A stretch of 64,000 nucleotides of DNA from Sipunculus nudus (Eukaryota; Annelida; Sipuncula; Golfingiida; Sipunculidae): contig CM049319.1 of the NCBI GenBank assembly GCA_026874595.1, positions 52,094,917 to 52,158,916 on the forward strand, in the 5' to 3' direction. Shown here piece by piece: positions 12,076 to 25,891 of this stretch (the first letter of the stretch is position 1; each line of letters opens with the position of its first letter). The position numbers were made by a program, and so were the translations under genes. The notes beneath the pieces are model-generated. The model ran no database searches. It was not told the DNA's origin and saw only the letters and a program-made list of their open reading frames with translations.

Positions 12076-12166
12076 AGGTCACAGGACTGTCATTCTGAAA
12101 AATTCCTTTTTAAAATATCCTTATAGACAAATTCAGCTGAGCGTCAAGACCCATGGGTCCCTAGTT

Positions 12167-12746
12167 GTGTTGTGTGCACCCATGCCGGAATTTCAGCAGT
12201 GATGTTTGTGTAATTGTTTCTTATTCAAAATATTTAGTACCTGCATTGTTCATATACATGAAAAGTAATGGTCCAGCATTGAAGCATTAATGATTACACC
12301 TGGTGTATTTCCCTTGAAGTTCATAAGGCAGCATTTTATATTATTATTAACAACCTTTATTTTATCTGTCAGTCAAAGATTGATATCATGAGTAAGTCCA
12401 AAAAAAAGGTATAGTTTTCAGGCACCGTCAATTTTAACCCCCTGCATCAAATTTTTATATTTTGAATTTCATCTTTCAAGAAAATAAAATAATACAATTT
12501 TGATAAGAATTCCTTTGTTATGTAGTACTTTTACATGTTTAGCAAAAAAATTCTGTTATTTTCATGTTTTTCCCTGATCATATGACATTTTTATTGAAAC
12601 TTAAAAAAAAGATTAATCTTGGCCTGTTGGTTAATCTGTTATATGTTTCAGTTGAATGGGTATTTACTACCATTCAGATGATAAAAAATCCTTTTGCGAA
12701 TCTCTTCTCAGTCAACTGAGCGTCATGACCCATGGGTCACTTGTTC
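12167..12746 (+). mobile_element. Fragment ending in the GACCCATGGGTC terminus
   Basis: The end at 12712-12746 reads TCAACTGAGCGTCATGACCC then ATGGGTCACTTGTT. Its inside (about 12318-12390 and 12570-12610) recurs as a deleted version at 15595-15690. Confidence 0.5.
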
Positions 12747-15700
12747 AAAGAAATGATATTCCTCATTTCTTAAACAGTCACACTATGCCCCCGTCCACCC
12801 GGTTGTCATAGTACATAAGTACTATACACCAACCTATACACATGGTTATTTTGGACTTCATTGTGGATTTTCAGACTTAATGTAACACTCTTTATGCCTA
12901 TGCCCTAAGGCTGAAAAACATTAGCATTTGCCTTGACTTTAACTTTATACTGACTGAAAGAATAAAAACATGCAGGCTCCCAGGATTTCCTTAAGTCAGA
13001 TGGCTAGACAAGTAACATGACATATTAGTTAGATATGTTTAACATGTTGTTGAGAAATGATAAAAGAAAACAATTGCTTCTGCAATACAGTATGATTATC
13101 AGGCTAAAAGGCAGTTGTAGTTCAACCAAATTTCAAATGTTAATATAAAAAAAAAATCCCAACAGCTTCAGCTGAGCATTATTACCTTTAGGTCTCATGT
13201 TTAGAACAGAACATTCTGTCCAGGGTCTTTTTTTCCTGGTAATAGGGCACTGTGCAAGATGTCTGGAATTATGGAATGATAAAATAACTCATTTTCTGTC
13301 TGCATGGGGCCAGTTTGGGCGAATATTTGTGACCGTTTAACATACTGATTGCTTGGAAGGTTCATATCCAGCATACCTGTACAGAAATAGTGTGCAGGCT
13401 TCACAATGGTATGAACCATTGTTTACCAACTGGTATGCCGTGTTTGAGGAAAGAAATATCCACACACCCCCAGGGGCTTATTGGAAGTAAATGACGATTT
13501 TTCACCCTTTTCAGGTTAGTATTTACCTATGGCATGCTGTGTGCTTACCATTTGGCATGTTGAACTTCCTAATCCTGCCAAACAGTTTATGTACTGATCT
13601 TTGTAATATAAAGTGCGGTCAGCTCCTACAACTACTAATGGTCCCAATGTCAGGTCTTGCTTTTAAGAACCAGACCTTCAAAACCAGCAATTCAAAACCA
13701 AAATTCAAGGAATGGTCCTTTATCACAATCCTAATGGGATTATTGAACCCTACGCCTACCTCAAATTCAATGAATGTTCCCTGATCCCAGTCCTTATTCA
13801 AGGAGTGATCCCCACTCCCACCTACAATTCAAGGAATAATTTCTGATCCCAGTTCTGATATAAATCACCTTAATTTCCTGTTCTGATTGCAATAATTTTC
13901 CAAGCTCAAAATCTTAAAGCAGGGCTCGAAAATAACGCCTTTACGCCCGTCTCAGACAGGCAATCTTGCATGGAAAGCTATTTTTCATTTTGTACCAATC
14001 GAATGGAAAGGTGAATGAAGTAACAAATATGACACAAAAACAAAATATTTTACAGATATAGCCCAGTATTTTGTATATTTTCCTATAAAAATGGTATATA
14101 ATTTCTGATATGTTTCGGCTTTTAGGCCCTCATCTCCTATATTTTCCTGGGTTTTTTTACAGCACAATCTTGTTTTAAATACAACAGTGTATATATTGAA
14201 AACATTCTTTCTTTTTGCATGCAAGTGTGCATATAGAATGGCATGTAAGATGACATTGAGCGGAATTGGAGGGACAGTTAGATATGATGGGATCATTAGT
14301 GGAATTTTTCTGCATAAAGACAAACCTGTATTGATGCCTTTCCAGTGGATAGGTGAAAAGTTCAAAGTATTTTGAAGCCTGTAATGTATATACAAGTTTT
14401 ATTAAGTCAAGTATTCCTTAGTCCCCCCTGAACTTGGTAGGTGCACCACATATTATTAATTCTCTTAAACTGGAAATGACTAGAAATACTGTGACAATCC
14501 ATCTATGTTCAATTCCTTTATTGTTCCTCATAATGATATTATTGTGCTGAGACCAGCTGTGCATATTGTAAAATGTGTCAATACAATTACATTAACCTCT
14601 GAAAATCAGATTGGTCTTTTTTTACAAGATGGAGTCAGAGTTTTAAGCACTCCTTCCTCAATTATAGGATTTGCTAATGCTTGGTTTCTCAGGAGAACTT
14701 AAAAAGGCAACAACACATATTTTGGCAGTAACAATATTACATATATATATATATATAACCAAAAGTGACCAGTGAAACAATTCATGCAAAATGTACAAAT
14801 CTGTAAGCACCTGGGCATATATATATATATATATATATATATTATGTATATAATTTGAGAAATTGTGCAATCCCCTTTCTACATATGCAGACACACATTG
14901 AATACAAATACATGAACATTCACATTATTCCATCTATCACCGTATAACCACCAAACATTTGACTAGGTACACATCTGTCAGTAATAGGCAAACATGCTGA
15001 CCCTACCTGGTAAGAATATGCATGAATGCATATGCATACTCGTGGCCTTTAAAAAGAAACTATTTAGCTACCAGTTGTAAAAAATGTTTACATTTTTCAG
15101 GAGTGTTTCCTCCAACACATTTGTTCCTTACTGGGGAGGTGAGAGACTTGCAAGTGTGTTAGACATCAAGATAAATCACTTACTGTAAATAGCTTTGACC
15201 CTAATTCTTTGACCTTGACGCCTCTGAATCAAAGTTCAAAGTCACCTGGGGTCAAAGTTCATCTGGGGTCAAATCTTAACGACATGGCATAAATATGCTT
15301 TTTTCTGAGATCAACAGTTAATGGAGTAAGTGGATGGAATGCAGGTATGCCAAACCAAGAAAATACCATAAATTATCCATGGAGGAAGCTCCTGGCCAAT
15401 CAGCTATACAGACGTCGTAGACTTTCCATTAATTTTTTAGGGATTCATATTTGCAAGATATTTGTAAAAAAGGAAAAATAATATAAGATAAAAAAATTTG
15501 TGAATAAGATGTCAAAACTACAATGATGAAAACAACCAATTATAATGTGGCTTCATTAGCACTGCATACATACATATAAATTATGTTTCCTTGAAGTTCA
15601 TGAGGCAACATTTTATATTATTATTAACAACCTTTATTTTATCTGTCAGTTTTTCCCTGATCATATGACATTTTTATTGAAACTTAAAAAAAAGATAAAA

Positions 15701-18700
15701 TATAAAAAATGGACCTCCAGCACTGAATTCTTAAAAAAAGTGCATGAGGACCATATATTTTTTTTGCCTATAGTCCGTTTCATCCCCTCATGTCCACCTG
15801 TTTTTTGCTTTGAAAAATTTTTATTAGTTACATTTCATGGGAATCAATTATAGTGTAGAGGAGAGGATTACAGAACCTAATTTTCAAATAGGTAATTTAA
15901 AATTCCTACCTATTGCCATTTTGAGTAACAGAATTTTCTGAAAATATGAGAAATCAGTCTACATTTACAACATATCAGACCCACTTATGGCAGTCAAGGT
16001 AATTGGTCACATGCAAAAACAGCCTCAAATGACAGCTGCTGATTGGATGATCTCATGTAAACACACTAAAAAATATAACCAGCTAAAACAAAGATGGCTA
16101 CTAATGGAGGGACACACAATATCTGCCAGATCATGATAAAGAGAATAAAATGTTGTGAAACATGAATGGGGGATTTATTGTATAACTCTTAACTGCCATA
16201 TTAGGTATTCACTTCCATATGTTGTTTTCTTGGAAAATATTGAAAAATATAAAAATAAAAGTAAATCATCTACAAAAAACAGGTGGACAGCAGGTGGTGA
16301 AATGGACTATAATATGAAATATTTTGCATTATCCACCTATATTGACCTAGGATTTCCATTCCTTTGTTGTTCCCTGGGTTCTTCTCAAATTATTAAATAT
16401 TTGGGGAACATATTAATAATTCATACATAAATGGATTCCCTCTTGTGTAGTTTACTGTAGAGTGGAAAGCAAACCCTTATGAAAGACAAAAAAAAAGGAA
16501 ATCGCAAATTTTAACTCTAAAATATGAAGCCAACCACCTTAGGTCAACAATGAGATCAAGCAAAGTTTGAACATAGATACTTAATGTCTCTTCTCACATT
16601 TTCAGCACGGTACTTAGTAACCAGTGCACATATAAACTGGATTTCTTCACATTCTCATTGATTGTATGAGTTTACATGTATAATTTATTATTAGCATGTT
16701 AGTCAGGGTATTAGATAGGATATTTACATAAATCTAAAGGGCTCTTGTCCATATATATATATATAAATATATATATTACTGTTAATCACTACAGCGCACT
16801 CAAAATTGGCACCTTGAACTCTCTCATGGGGTTAGTTGCTCTGAGGTGAAACCTATTGCATATTTAGTTTTATTTCCTAAGATTCCCATATATATATATA
16901 TATCAATAAGTGGAGCAAAATGGGGTGAATTTTAATTAAAAGATCAGAAAACACCCAATCAACATTTGTATTATAAGGTTTCTACGGAAACCATTAATTA
17001 TTAGTCTTTGAAAAAGGTTTTGTGGGCTATTAAACTTTTTTTTAACAATGTTTTTCCTTTAATTTTACATTTAGATCATTGGTCCTTGGATTATCATATG
17101 CATTTGTCTGTTTGATGCATTTAAATGAGGTGATACCTCATTGAGTACATCTTTCAATTAGTTTGTATCTCATAACATCAGACTATATTGTGCATTTATT
17201 TCTACACTGCTTCCTGTCACACACACAAATACGCATATACACAAGAACATACTGGGAAAAAACAGGGGCATGTTAAGTTTGGGCAGAAATAGCAAAAAAA
17301 TTGAAATGTTTCATAGCGAACTTTAATTATACAAAACAAACTTACCATAGAAGTGCTGCCACCTTTTAAAGTTTTATGAATTACAGGCCCATTTGAAAGG
17401 TCTGCCACCTTATGGGCAATTGCTGTACTACAGAAAAGATTATCAATCAAAGGATGTGCTTTACAAAATGAATGGTTGAGAACTTTTAAGAGGGATAGGA
17501 TAAGATCAGTATTTCACTGAGACACCTGACAGCTGAAAAACCATGGGATTTTCCACCACTAGAAAAATGGGTTTATATGTTTTGGTATCTAGGGAAAAAT
17601 TACCATGGATAAGTGAGAACATACTACAGAAAGGTGATCTACTTTGGAGGTTTAAGCTGCAAAAATTCATGATGATAAACAAAGATACTAGACTAAATAT
17701 TTATCAAGCAGGCCAGCACCTGAAGTTTTGTAAAATTGCAATGAAAAATCTATCATTACCATGGTTACTTATTTACCATAGACATATTTAAAGTTAAGTT
17801 TTTATTAAACAGCAACAATTAAATGTTGAGTAAGTTTGGAAGAAAAAAAAAGCATTGACCATAAAGTTGGTAAAATCGGTTACTACCATATGTATGGTAA
17901 AGAAAATATACCACCCCCAAAGATGGTAGACTGGCTGTCCATAGCAATAAAGCAGTTTTTAAACACAAAAAACAGACCACATCACACAAAGATTGTGCAA
18001 ATATACACTCAACCTTGTGGGGGATGGGGTGAACAACAGCCACAACTTAAACAACAAAATTGAGATTTCATCATATGTAAAAGAAGTGAGGTGCAATGCC
18101 TATTTATTAATCAGATTTATTAGCTGCTACGATCATTTCCACACTGGAATGACAATTTTTTTCTGATTTCATCCATTATAATTATTTCATACAAATGTTC
18201 CATACAAATGAAGTCACAGCTTTACAATCTATAGTCTGGTACCCTGCTCAATAAAGGATCCACTACCATGTAATTTTCTTGCAGATTTTTGTAAATTTGT
18301 ACATCAAATAGACTTGTCTAAAGCTCATTTTAACAGATATAACATATTTACTGTTATACAAGAAACTCAAAAAAAAAGCTCAACATGATTTATTAAGTGG
18401 GAACAAAGAGGAACTTCCACTTGTTACTTTTCTTTCGGAATGATCAGTATTAAGCAGGGCACCATTCTTTTCAATAACCTTTGACATGTGACCCTTACAC
18501 TCACTTTGATTATTAAAAAATTAATGTTTTGACACATTTATTTCCCTAACTACTGAATCAGCTATATACACACATATACATAATACTTGACTAAATTCAA
18601 TAAATGCATCCTTAATTAATAACCTGATAAATAATGTAAAATAAACTTCATTTCCTTCATGTTCAAATCGATTACACTACAGTCCATGCTGACATGGAAG

Positions 18701-19411
18701 ATATACTCAAATTCACTTTCTTCTGCATTTAGCAATGCTCTGTATTAAGTTACCATTGACCATACTTCCAAGTCTACCAAATATTGGTTAATATACCATT
18801 CGTCTTAGAGAGTAGTTATATAAGAAGCAGATACCAATCACTTTTGTGATTTGGCTGGTATTGTGGCTGGTATTTGCATAAATTAAGTATAATCAGCTAC
18901 ACATTCATGAATGCATGAAAAATGCAACTATGGTAAATTACTTTTACCTGGAGCACTTTGCTGTGTTCTGGTTTTTGGAGCCACCATTTAGCCTTATATG
19001 GATGGTGCGTTTGATACGAGAACACCAGGGTCAGGTCGTGAGGTGGCCAAACATGCGCAGTGCATGTATAAATTAACAGGAATCGGACAAAATAACAGTA
19101 TACTGGTAATTAATGTAACACTAGTTAAGATAATTAATCAAAATAATCACTTGCGTGATGTAGGCTGCATATATTTGTACCTGTTGTTTACGCTTCCTTT
19201 TTATTTCTATAGGAGGGTTCACATAAAATCATTTTGCAATTCCCCTAATAATGTCTGGCTGCCACCATGTTGCTGATAACATTTGCACCCTAGCGACTCC
19301 TCAAGCCAGTTTGTGAAGACTTGTGTCTTGTTCATGGCCACTTGCTTTGTGAACTCATGGGTAGTGTTTAAGACTTATATTAAAAATGAACACAACCCCA
19401 TATGGAAACGC
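12747..19411. other. No gene recognised
   Basis: AT-rich DNA. Visible: short duplicate pieces (15595-15690 matches 12.32-12.61 kb; 14310-14370 resembles 56.95-57.01 kb), degenerate AATTCAAGGA-type units at 13.65-13.85 kb, TA/AT microsatellites at 14738-14758, 14818-14842, 16756-16784 and 16888-16903, and a TTGACC/GGGTCAAAGTTCA cluster at 15195-15275. ORFs of 60-136 codons show no motif or splice context; the 136-codon ORF at 13985-14395 overlaps repeat sequence. Confidence 0.5.
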
Positions 19412-19572
19412 ACAGTAAAACCTGTCTGAGAGACCACTTATCTAATAAGACAGTCTGTCTATTAAGACCACTCACATTGCTTATAACTGACTTGTCTAAT
19501 AAGAAAACCTTTGAATTATGACTACCTTTGACCAGTCTCATGGGTGGTCTCATAACACAGGTTTCACTGTAT
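19412..19572. mobile_element. Short MITE, CAGTRAAACCTGT family
   Basis: The left end ACAGTAAAACCTGTCTGAGA and right end ACAGGTTTCACTGTATATGA are inverted copies. The inside carries TAATAAGACAG / TATTAAGACCAC pairs, as in the element at 41781. Confidence 0.7.
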
Positions 19573-20285
19573 ATGATAGAGGCTCTGATAGGAAATTCAT
19601 CTCTTAAGATAAGTTTTAATATTTTGTCGAATATTTTGTCGAATCTATTAAGGACCCTAACTCTTAGTGTCAGTTGTTACCAACAGATGTCACTAGTGTG
19701 GTGGAAAAGGTCTACTGGTATTTGCTAAATGAACGACACAAACATGGAAAAAATTGAGATCATGATAAAGTATAAATTATGATATATCAGTATAGAGTAT
19801 AATTATCAGCTGTAAAGAGCATTCTCAAAATATTTGTAAATAAACAAGCACTCCAGTACAGTCACTAACATTTATAATGATCTACACACAACAGTTTGAA
19901 AAGTAATTAATTATCAGCCATGATGTACCATCCGCAGCACTGCTCCGAGGGTAGAATCAATATTAACAAATACTAGCAAGAGGAATTCTAAGGAGTGATG
20001 GGAATTGGTCATAAAATCATGTTTGATGACTGAAAGAAATTAAATGACCGATGATTAATTACTAATCAATTATTATATGTACCTTTGATATTACCGAAGA
20101 ATCTGCTATAAATATTAGCACCTAAAATATTGACCGAGTGAATTTAGTCTCGACTTTTTATACATTCCTTTATGTCTTGTCTTTATTATACGTCTCACAG
20201 GGTTTTTATTTTTCTATAGATATTGTATCATTGGATTATCCAATGTTCCCAATATTTCACAGCATTGTCCAATATCAAATAATAA
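19573..20285. other. No gene recognised
   Basis: AT-rich, with a tandem AATATTTTGTCG duplication at about 19619-19642. No exon-like segment seen. Confidence 0.45.
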
Positions 20286-21468
20286 CTAGAATACGGGTAG
20301 TCGACAAGCGACTACGTGTATCCGCCTAAATCAGAGTGGAACGGGGTGAAGTGAGGCATGGATTGAGTGGCAAGGGGAAATAGAGTGAAGTGTTGCATAT
20401 TAGCATGGATGTCTGCAGCCAAATGGTGTATGTAGGTTGCGCCACCTACCACAAAATCCAGAAAACCGTCCAAGTTGTATACATATGCAAAATTTGAGGC
20501 AGATAAGTCAAACCACTATATGTTTATGAGTGATTTTAGCCCGTGGCAGACAAACAGTTGGACGCTGTGCAAAAATGGTTGAAGGTGGCGCCACCAGTTT
20601 TGCGTATGATAAAGAGCTATGTGAGAACTATACACATGCAAAACTTTGGCCCAATCGGTCAAACGGTTCCCAAGATATGAGCTTGGATGTCTGCTGCATA
20701 AACTAGAATGCAGGTGGCGCCATCTGTCATAAAATCAAGAGAGCTGTCGGGGATGTATAAACCTGAAAAATTTAAGGCAGATATGTCAAACCACTGCCCA
20801 GATCTGAGTGATTTTATCCCATGGCAGACAAACAGACGGGAGCTGTGCAAAAATGGCTGCAGGTGGCGCCACCAGTTTTGCGTATGATAAAGAGCTATGT
20901 GAGATCTATACACATGCAAAATTTTGGCCCAATCGTTCAAACGGTTCCCGAGATATGAGCTTGGATCTCGCAGCGTAAACATGAATGTAGGTGGCGCCAC
21001 CTGTCATAAAATCAGAAAAGCTATCCAGGATGTATACGCATGCCAAATTTCAGGTGAATTAGTCAAATTACTGCAGAGATATGAGTAATTTTAACCCAAG
21101 GCAGACGAACAGATGGACACTGTGCAAACATGGTTGCAGGTGGGGCCACCATTTTTTGTGTATGTTATAACTCTCTCCAAGGGCTACATTTGTGCAAAAA
21201 AATTTTCCTGATCCGTCAAACGGTTCCCGAGATATGTGGGTTTATGTGTGGAAACAGACGCACAAACGGACGCAGAGCGCAGAGGAAAGGTCAGAGGTCA
21301 AAACAAAATCGGGGCGCAGCAGTTCACATGTGACCCGAACATAATCCCGGGTTTCGTGAAATTCCGCCCAGAGGTTACGGAGGAGTTCTCCGGACACCTA
21401 CGCCAGGGTGGCGGCGGCGGTGGCGTGCAGCTGAAAACATAGTATCCGCAAAACTCTGTTTTGGCGGA
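20286..21468 (-). mobile_element. Helentron-like element, GGTGGCGCCACC family, copy 2 (probably complete)
   Basis: On the minus strand it starts TCCGCCAAAACAGAG after an A and ends ACTCTGATTTAGGCGGA (the inverted copy of the start), then the perfect 7-bp-stem hairpin GTAGTCG-CTTGT-CGACTAC (20297-20315), then CTAG at 20286-20289 followed by TT. A terminal 5' repeat with a subterminal 3' partner and 3' hairpin is the described Helentron/HINE layout. The interior is GGTGGCGCCACC-bearing units. A second hairpin, GTATCCGC...GCGGATAC, lies at 21442-21471. There is no Rep/helicase ORF. Confidence 0.7.
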
Positions 21469-21475
21469 TACAATT

Positions 21476-24131
21476 ACTCATGACCATGTCAGTCATAAAT
21501 GGTACAATTTCATAGGTCAGGAACACCTAACAGTTTTGATATCATGTTTATTTTATTATTGATTTATTATCAAATTTATTACCTTTTTATAATCAAATTT
21601 GTCATTTATTTATTGATTAGCAAAATAACTTAATTTTACTTAAAAAGTGTCTCACTTTCAATGAACCAAGTATTGGTTTGGAGTCTAAAATATTTTTCTT
21701 ATATAGTTATTTTTTAAATATACAAAGTTTTATGTTTTGTATGATAATTGTGAAATATCTTGAAAAATATTAATATCATAAATGAATGTGTCCTTAAAGC
21801 TAAAAAGGCTATACTTTTTAAGTATAGTTAACTAGAAAGTTCAGATTCATCAATTACTTGTATGAATTTCACAATATTTTTTACCATTGACTCAGAAGCT
21901 TATTTTACTGTATGTGCATTTAGGAACAATTATTCATAATATACAGTAAAGCACAATTAAGAAAAGGATAAACATTTAATGCCTGCACGCCAGAATCTAA
22001 CAGAATACATAATCAATGTCAAAGAGTGCAAAAGCTATGTTAGACATTTTCCCTGCTTCTAAGCAAGTTAAGGTTTAATTCAGTCCAAGTCAACTGTATG
22101 CTTGTACATGCCAGATTTGTTACAGACACAACGTTGTTATTGCCCTTTTCGAGTTTAAAATTACTTGATCATGTTCTCAAAAAGAACTGGTCCCACAAAG
22201 AGACGTACTCCTTTAATGAAAATGTATTTGGTTAAGAGTTCAAATAAAAGCATTGAGTCCTGGGGAAATACTGTGGTAGACATCATATTTGCAAGGTTAA
22301 GCTTAAGTTATTTTCACCTTTTTTGCCAGGGATCAATTTTTGTGATCTCACTATACAATCTACCATAAGACTTCATCTTATGTAGTAGTTAAAAAAGTGA
22401 TACCGATATATGCACAATATTTTAAAATTTGAACAAGGACCCAACTGAATATTGAACAAGTAGAAATCATTGTTCATTATTGGCAGATAATTTCGAAATA
22501 TCTAATTAGTCATTATAGCTTTCTTAGATTAATGATAACACAAAATATCAATTATTACTTAAAATAAAAATCTTTTGCTTTTCGACTTTCTTCAATGATG
22601 GGGCCTCTTACTCAAGGTTTTATTTTAAAATAATTTCCCTTTTGCAAACATTGTGATTTTGATACCCTCACTAACAAAAAAGGCAACCAAACTATATCAT
22701 TAAATGCTTACTGTACCTGGACCCTAAATCCACAACCTTCAGAGCAGATGCTGTTAAACAAAATTTACACAATCTGTTCAAATACACCTCTAATTCACAC
22801 TTCACAAAAACTAAACATACACAGTGTACGCAAAGTGACCATGGTGTTGTCTGAAATAAATTAAAGCACATTAGGTACAAATTATAAGCTACTTTAAGAT
22901 AACAACTGAAACATATCTGAAAGCAAAATAGAATGTTTATAATGGAGTGTGGAATGGATGCATTTTAATTTAGTACCAACACCAACCAGTAGAGGTCAGC
23001 AGGTGTCAGCAAAGAAGGATGGATTATTGAGTGAAATATCAAAAGTTTTGTTGTTTGTGAAAATTAAATTCACAAGAATTCTTACAAAAAGCTTTTCCAG
23101 CAGAATAAATGCCCTTCAACTTTTTCAGCCAATTAATTCAACCTGTGCAAAAATTAGTTTTGAAATTTAAGAAGAGGTAATGCTGATACCATCATCATCT
23201 AGAAAAAAAGGGTGTGTATATCTTACTTTTAATGCTTTTATCTGATACATATAGGGTAATTAACATTTAATGATTAATCAGACAATTTCTTATCTTTACC
23301 ATCTTTAAAATCTGAAATAATTGTTTTGTTATAGTTTTGTTTTTTGTCATATATGTGCCTAAATCTTCATTTTTTGGAGAATAAATCTTGACATCTAAAT
23401 TTCTAAGTTACCTGCCTTTAAAGAAAATTTACTAAAAGATTTTCAAATATGAACATTTCCGTTAGAGTTGTTTTTCACGAAATGCACACTAGATGGCACT
23501 GATAGGCAAATTAGGTACTACTTATATATTTTTTTATCTCCACTGCAATTTCCAAAAACTAAAAATATGAAAACTAGAAAGCATTTGTGTTTTAGTTTGA
23601 CATACTGGATAGATGACAGCATTTAATGGAGGAAAATATTGTTTACACTGTTAACATTTAGATTACTGCCATGAAGTCATTTCTTGGCTCACCTGAACAT
23701 ATTTTAATACAAATCAGCATATATGGCATGCTTACATAAAAACTACATTTCCGATGCACCTGGCAGTGAACACACTCTATTGACAATACAAATACAACTG
23801 CTGCATCAAACTCCGTTTCTCTGTGGGAAATTACCCACAATGCAGCACTCTTCCCATCTAAACTACAAATATATCCTGGTCATGTGTTCACTTAAGTTCA
23901 CTGACTTAAGTACCTTAAAACACAGACTTGTTAAGTATTTAAGTACAATATGCACAATTCATTTTTTATATGTCCTATGAGATCTTGCAGGGGAAATGTA
24001 TAAAGATTAAAGTCTTTATTAATCCTAACTGACGCAAATTTCTGCTGGATCTTGCCCTCCTCCAAGCAGAAACACACCTTCACACTGTGAATTCAAATTG
24101 GATAAAACAAAATGGCTGGCTGTGTGTGTGT
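21476..24131. other. No gene recognised downstream of the distal BRSK exon
   Basis: AT-rich, mostly non-repetitive to the eye. The part below 24131 would be the 3' UTR of the distal exon on the minus strand, with AATAAA at 24015-24020. ORFs of up to 85 codons lack any recognisable domain. Confidence 0.45.
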
Positions 24132-24242
24132 TTATATTTTGTCCTTGTGTCCGTTTATGATGGTGGTCTCTCCGTCGTCAGATAGTTGTCCCTGAGCTGG
24201 TTTGCGGCGAGAGTTTCCTGGACTCTTCACACTTTCAAACAC
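24132..24242 (-). CDS. Probable alternative last exon of BRSK (distal C-terminus)
   Basis: A clean terminal exon: a T-rich tract, TTTTGTAG acceptor, then 36 codons VFESVKSPGNSRRKPAQGQL, SDDGETTIINGHKDKI and TAA at 24132-24134, with AATAAA at 24015-24020 on the same strand. Only the phase-0 frame is open. Exon L has one phase-0 donor-like site (GAT|GTGAGC), and joining there gives ...PPPSDD-VFESVKSPGN.... Vertebrate BRSK2 is also known to have alternative C-termini. The exon could instead belong to another gene; no other candidate exons were recognised nearby. Confidence 0.6.
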   Translation of the reverse strand: MFESVKSPGNSRRKPAQGQLSDDGETTIINGHKDKI

Positions 24243-25891
24243 CTACAAAACAAAAATAATTAAACATTAAATATATTTAAACTTTTAGTATATTTACATT
24301 TGCATTTTCTCATTTTAAATGCAAGAGGTAGCTTTTTATTTTGTACAGAATTTTGATTATATTTACAGTTACACCACTTTTGATTCTCAGTGCCATCTAG
24401 TATTCAAACTGAGAACAATTAAGATGTTTTAAATACCTCTTGTTTATACTAATTCATAGCTTATATTTTATTGTTTTTATATTTGATTTTTATAGTTTAA
24501 GTATATTTTATCTTGCTACAGTGAAAATACTTATATTTATTTGCAATATAGTCTACTTTGTAAGAATACAAAAAGACAAAATAGCCTGTATGAATGTCCT
24601 ATAATGACACATTATAGTTCACTAAATGAACACTAGATGGTGCTACAATGCAGGAACAGTATTACCATAATTAATAAAGACATATTTCATGTACCTCCCT
24701 ATCAAACAATTTCAAATTGAACTCTTTTGTTAAATTCTATAACAGTCTAAATAAATAATAAAATAAAAATTTTCATAAATAATTAAAAATTCTGTACTAA
24801 ATCATATGAATGTTTATCTTTAATCTTACAAGCCCAGTCAAAGAAACTTTCTCAAAATGCTGTTTATTTGGGGAAATCCCAGCTTGGTGCCTAAGAGTAA
24901 GATATCTTATCCCTCTGTCAGAGCCCTACTGTCTTTATTTTCCCAGGTGGAGACCAACCCAACAATTCCACAAAGTACTGCATGCCAAAGCTGATGTCAA
25001 ATTTTTTTCAAACATGAATGAATTAAGAATAGCTTAGTATTTGGAATGTTAAAATATGGTAGGAAGAAAAATTTCATGCACTGGTTAAATGTGAAGAAAA
25101 ATGGACAAACGCACACACACATGCATATACATTGTGATGTTAATGAAACTGTCAGGGGCTGTTCCAGAAATATTGATATTTTCAATTCAAATACTACTCT
25201 GATGATAAGTCAAAACATGCTTGGTGGGGTATGCTAGTGAAAAGGGGTTTTTATCATAACACTCCCTTCCAATGTACAGCTATAACCAGTAACAGATTAT
25301 AATTATTAAACCCAATGTAAGAGAACGTTATGGAAAATGGACTGGACATCAAACTGTTAAACAAAGCACTGTGCCCTTCTCCCATTTTACACTGCAGCTC
25401 CCATGACAACTGATAAACCACTCCATATGTATTCAAGGACTAGTTATAGACATGGTTTATCACAGGGATAGGAAAGCTACAGCCCACAGACCACATGCAT
25501 CAGACTGCATCCAGCCAGGTAAACTGACATGGCGTGTAAACATCCTCACATGAATGATGACAATTTGTGCAGTCCAAAACATTATCGCATCCAATTATGG
25601 CTTTACAGGGCTACCTGTTTGAAAATTTTAGGCTAAAACTGTCAGATATAGCTTCTGATCATATATTGATCACACAGTGAGAGTGGCACTGACGGGGAGG
25701 CAAACTATGAGAATAGAGCAAAAGGGTTATAAATCAAGCAGCCATTCAGTCTTCTGTACAAGTTTTAAGATCAATCCATCTGCCCATTCTTGAGAAAGAA
25801 TATATATGTGATAATCAACCAAACTTGATTTTCTTTCATTGCTTCAAAATATGTGATTCTCATCCTCTTAATAAAATTACTTTTGAATAAT

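Larger units (their letters stand above)
6781..12166 (+). mobile_element. Helentron-like (HINE/pearl-type) element, internally duplicated and carrying the LTR insertion
   Basis: The 5' end TTTTTAGCTCAGCTGACTGT (6781) recurs at 10600. The 3' end CAGCTGAGCGTCAAGACCCA then TGGGTCCCTAGTT ends at 12166. A segment of about 1.5 kb (about 6725-8260) is repeated at about 10540-12070 with roughly 16 differences by eye. The first copy is split by the LTR retrotransposon. A tandem core of about 140-bp units lies between the ends, as in pearl-type elements. Confidence 0.65.

Noticed and set aside
13201-13419. 72-codon minus-strand ORF (MVHTIVKPAHYFCTG...)
   Set aside because: No recognised domain or family and no convincing splice sites; possible but unsupported.
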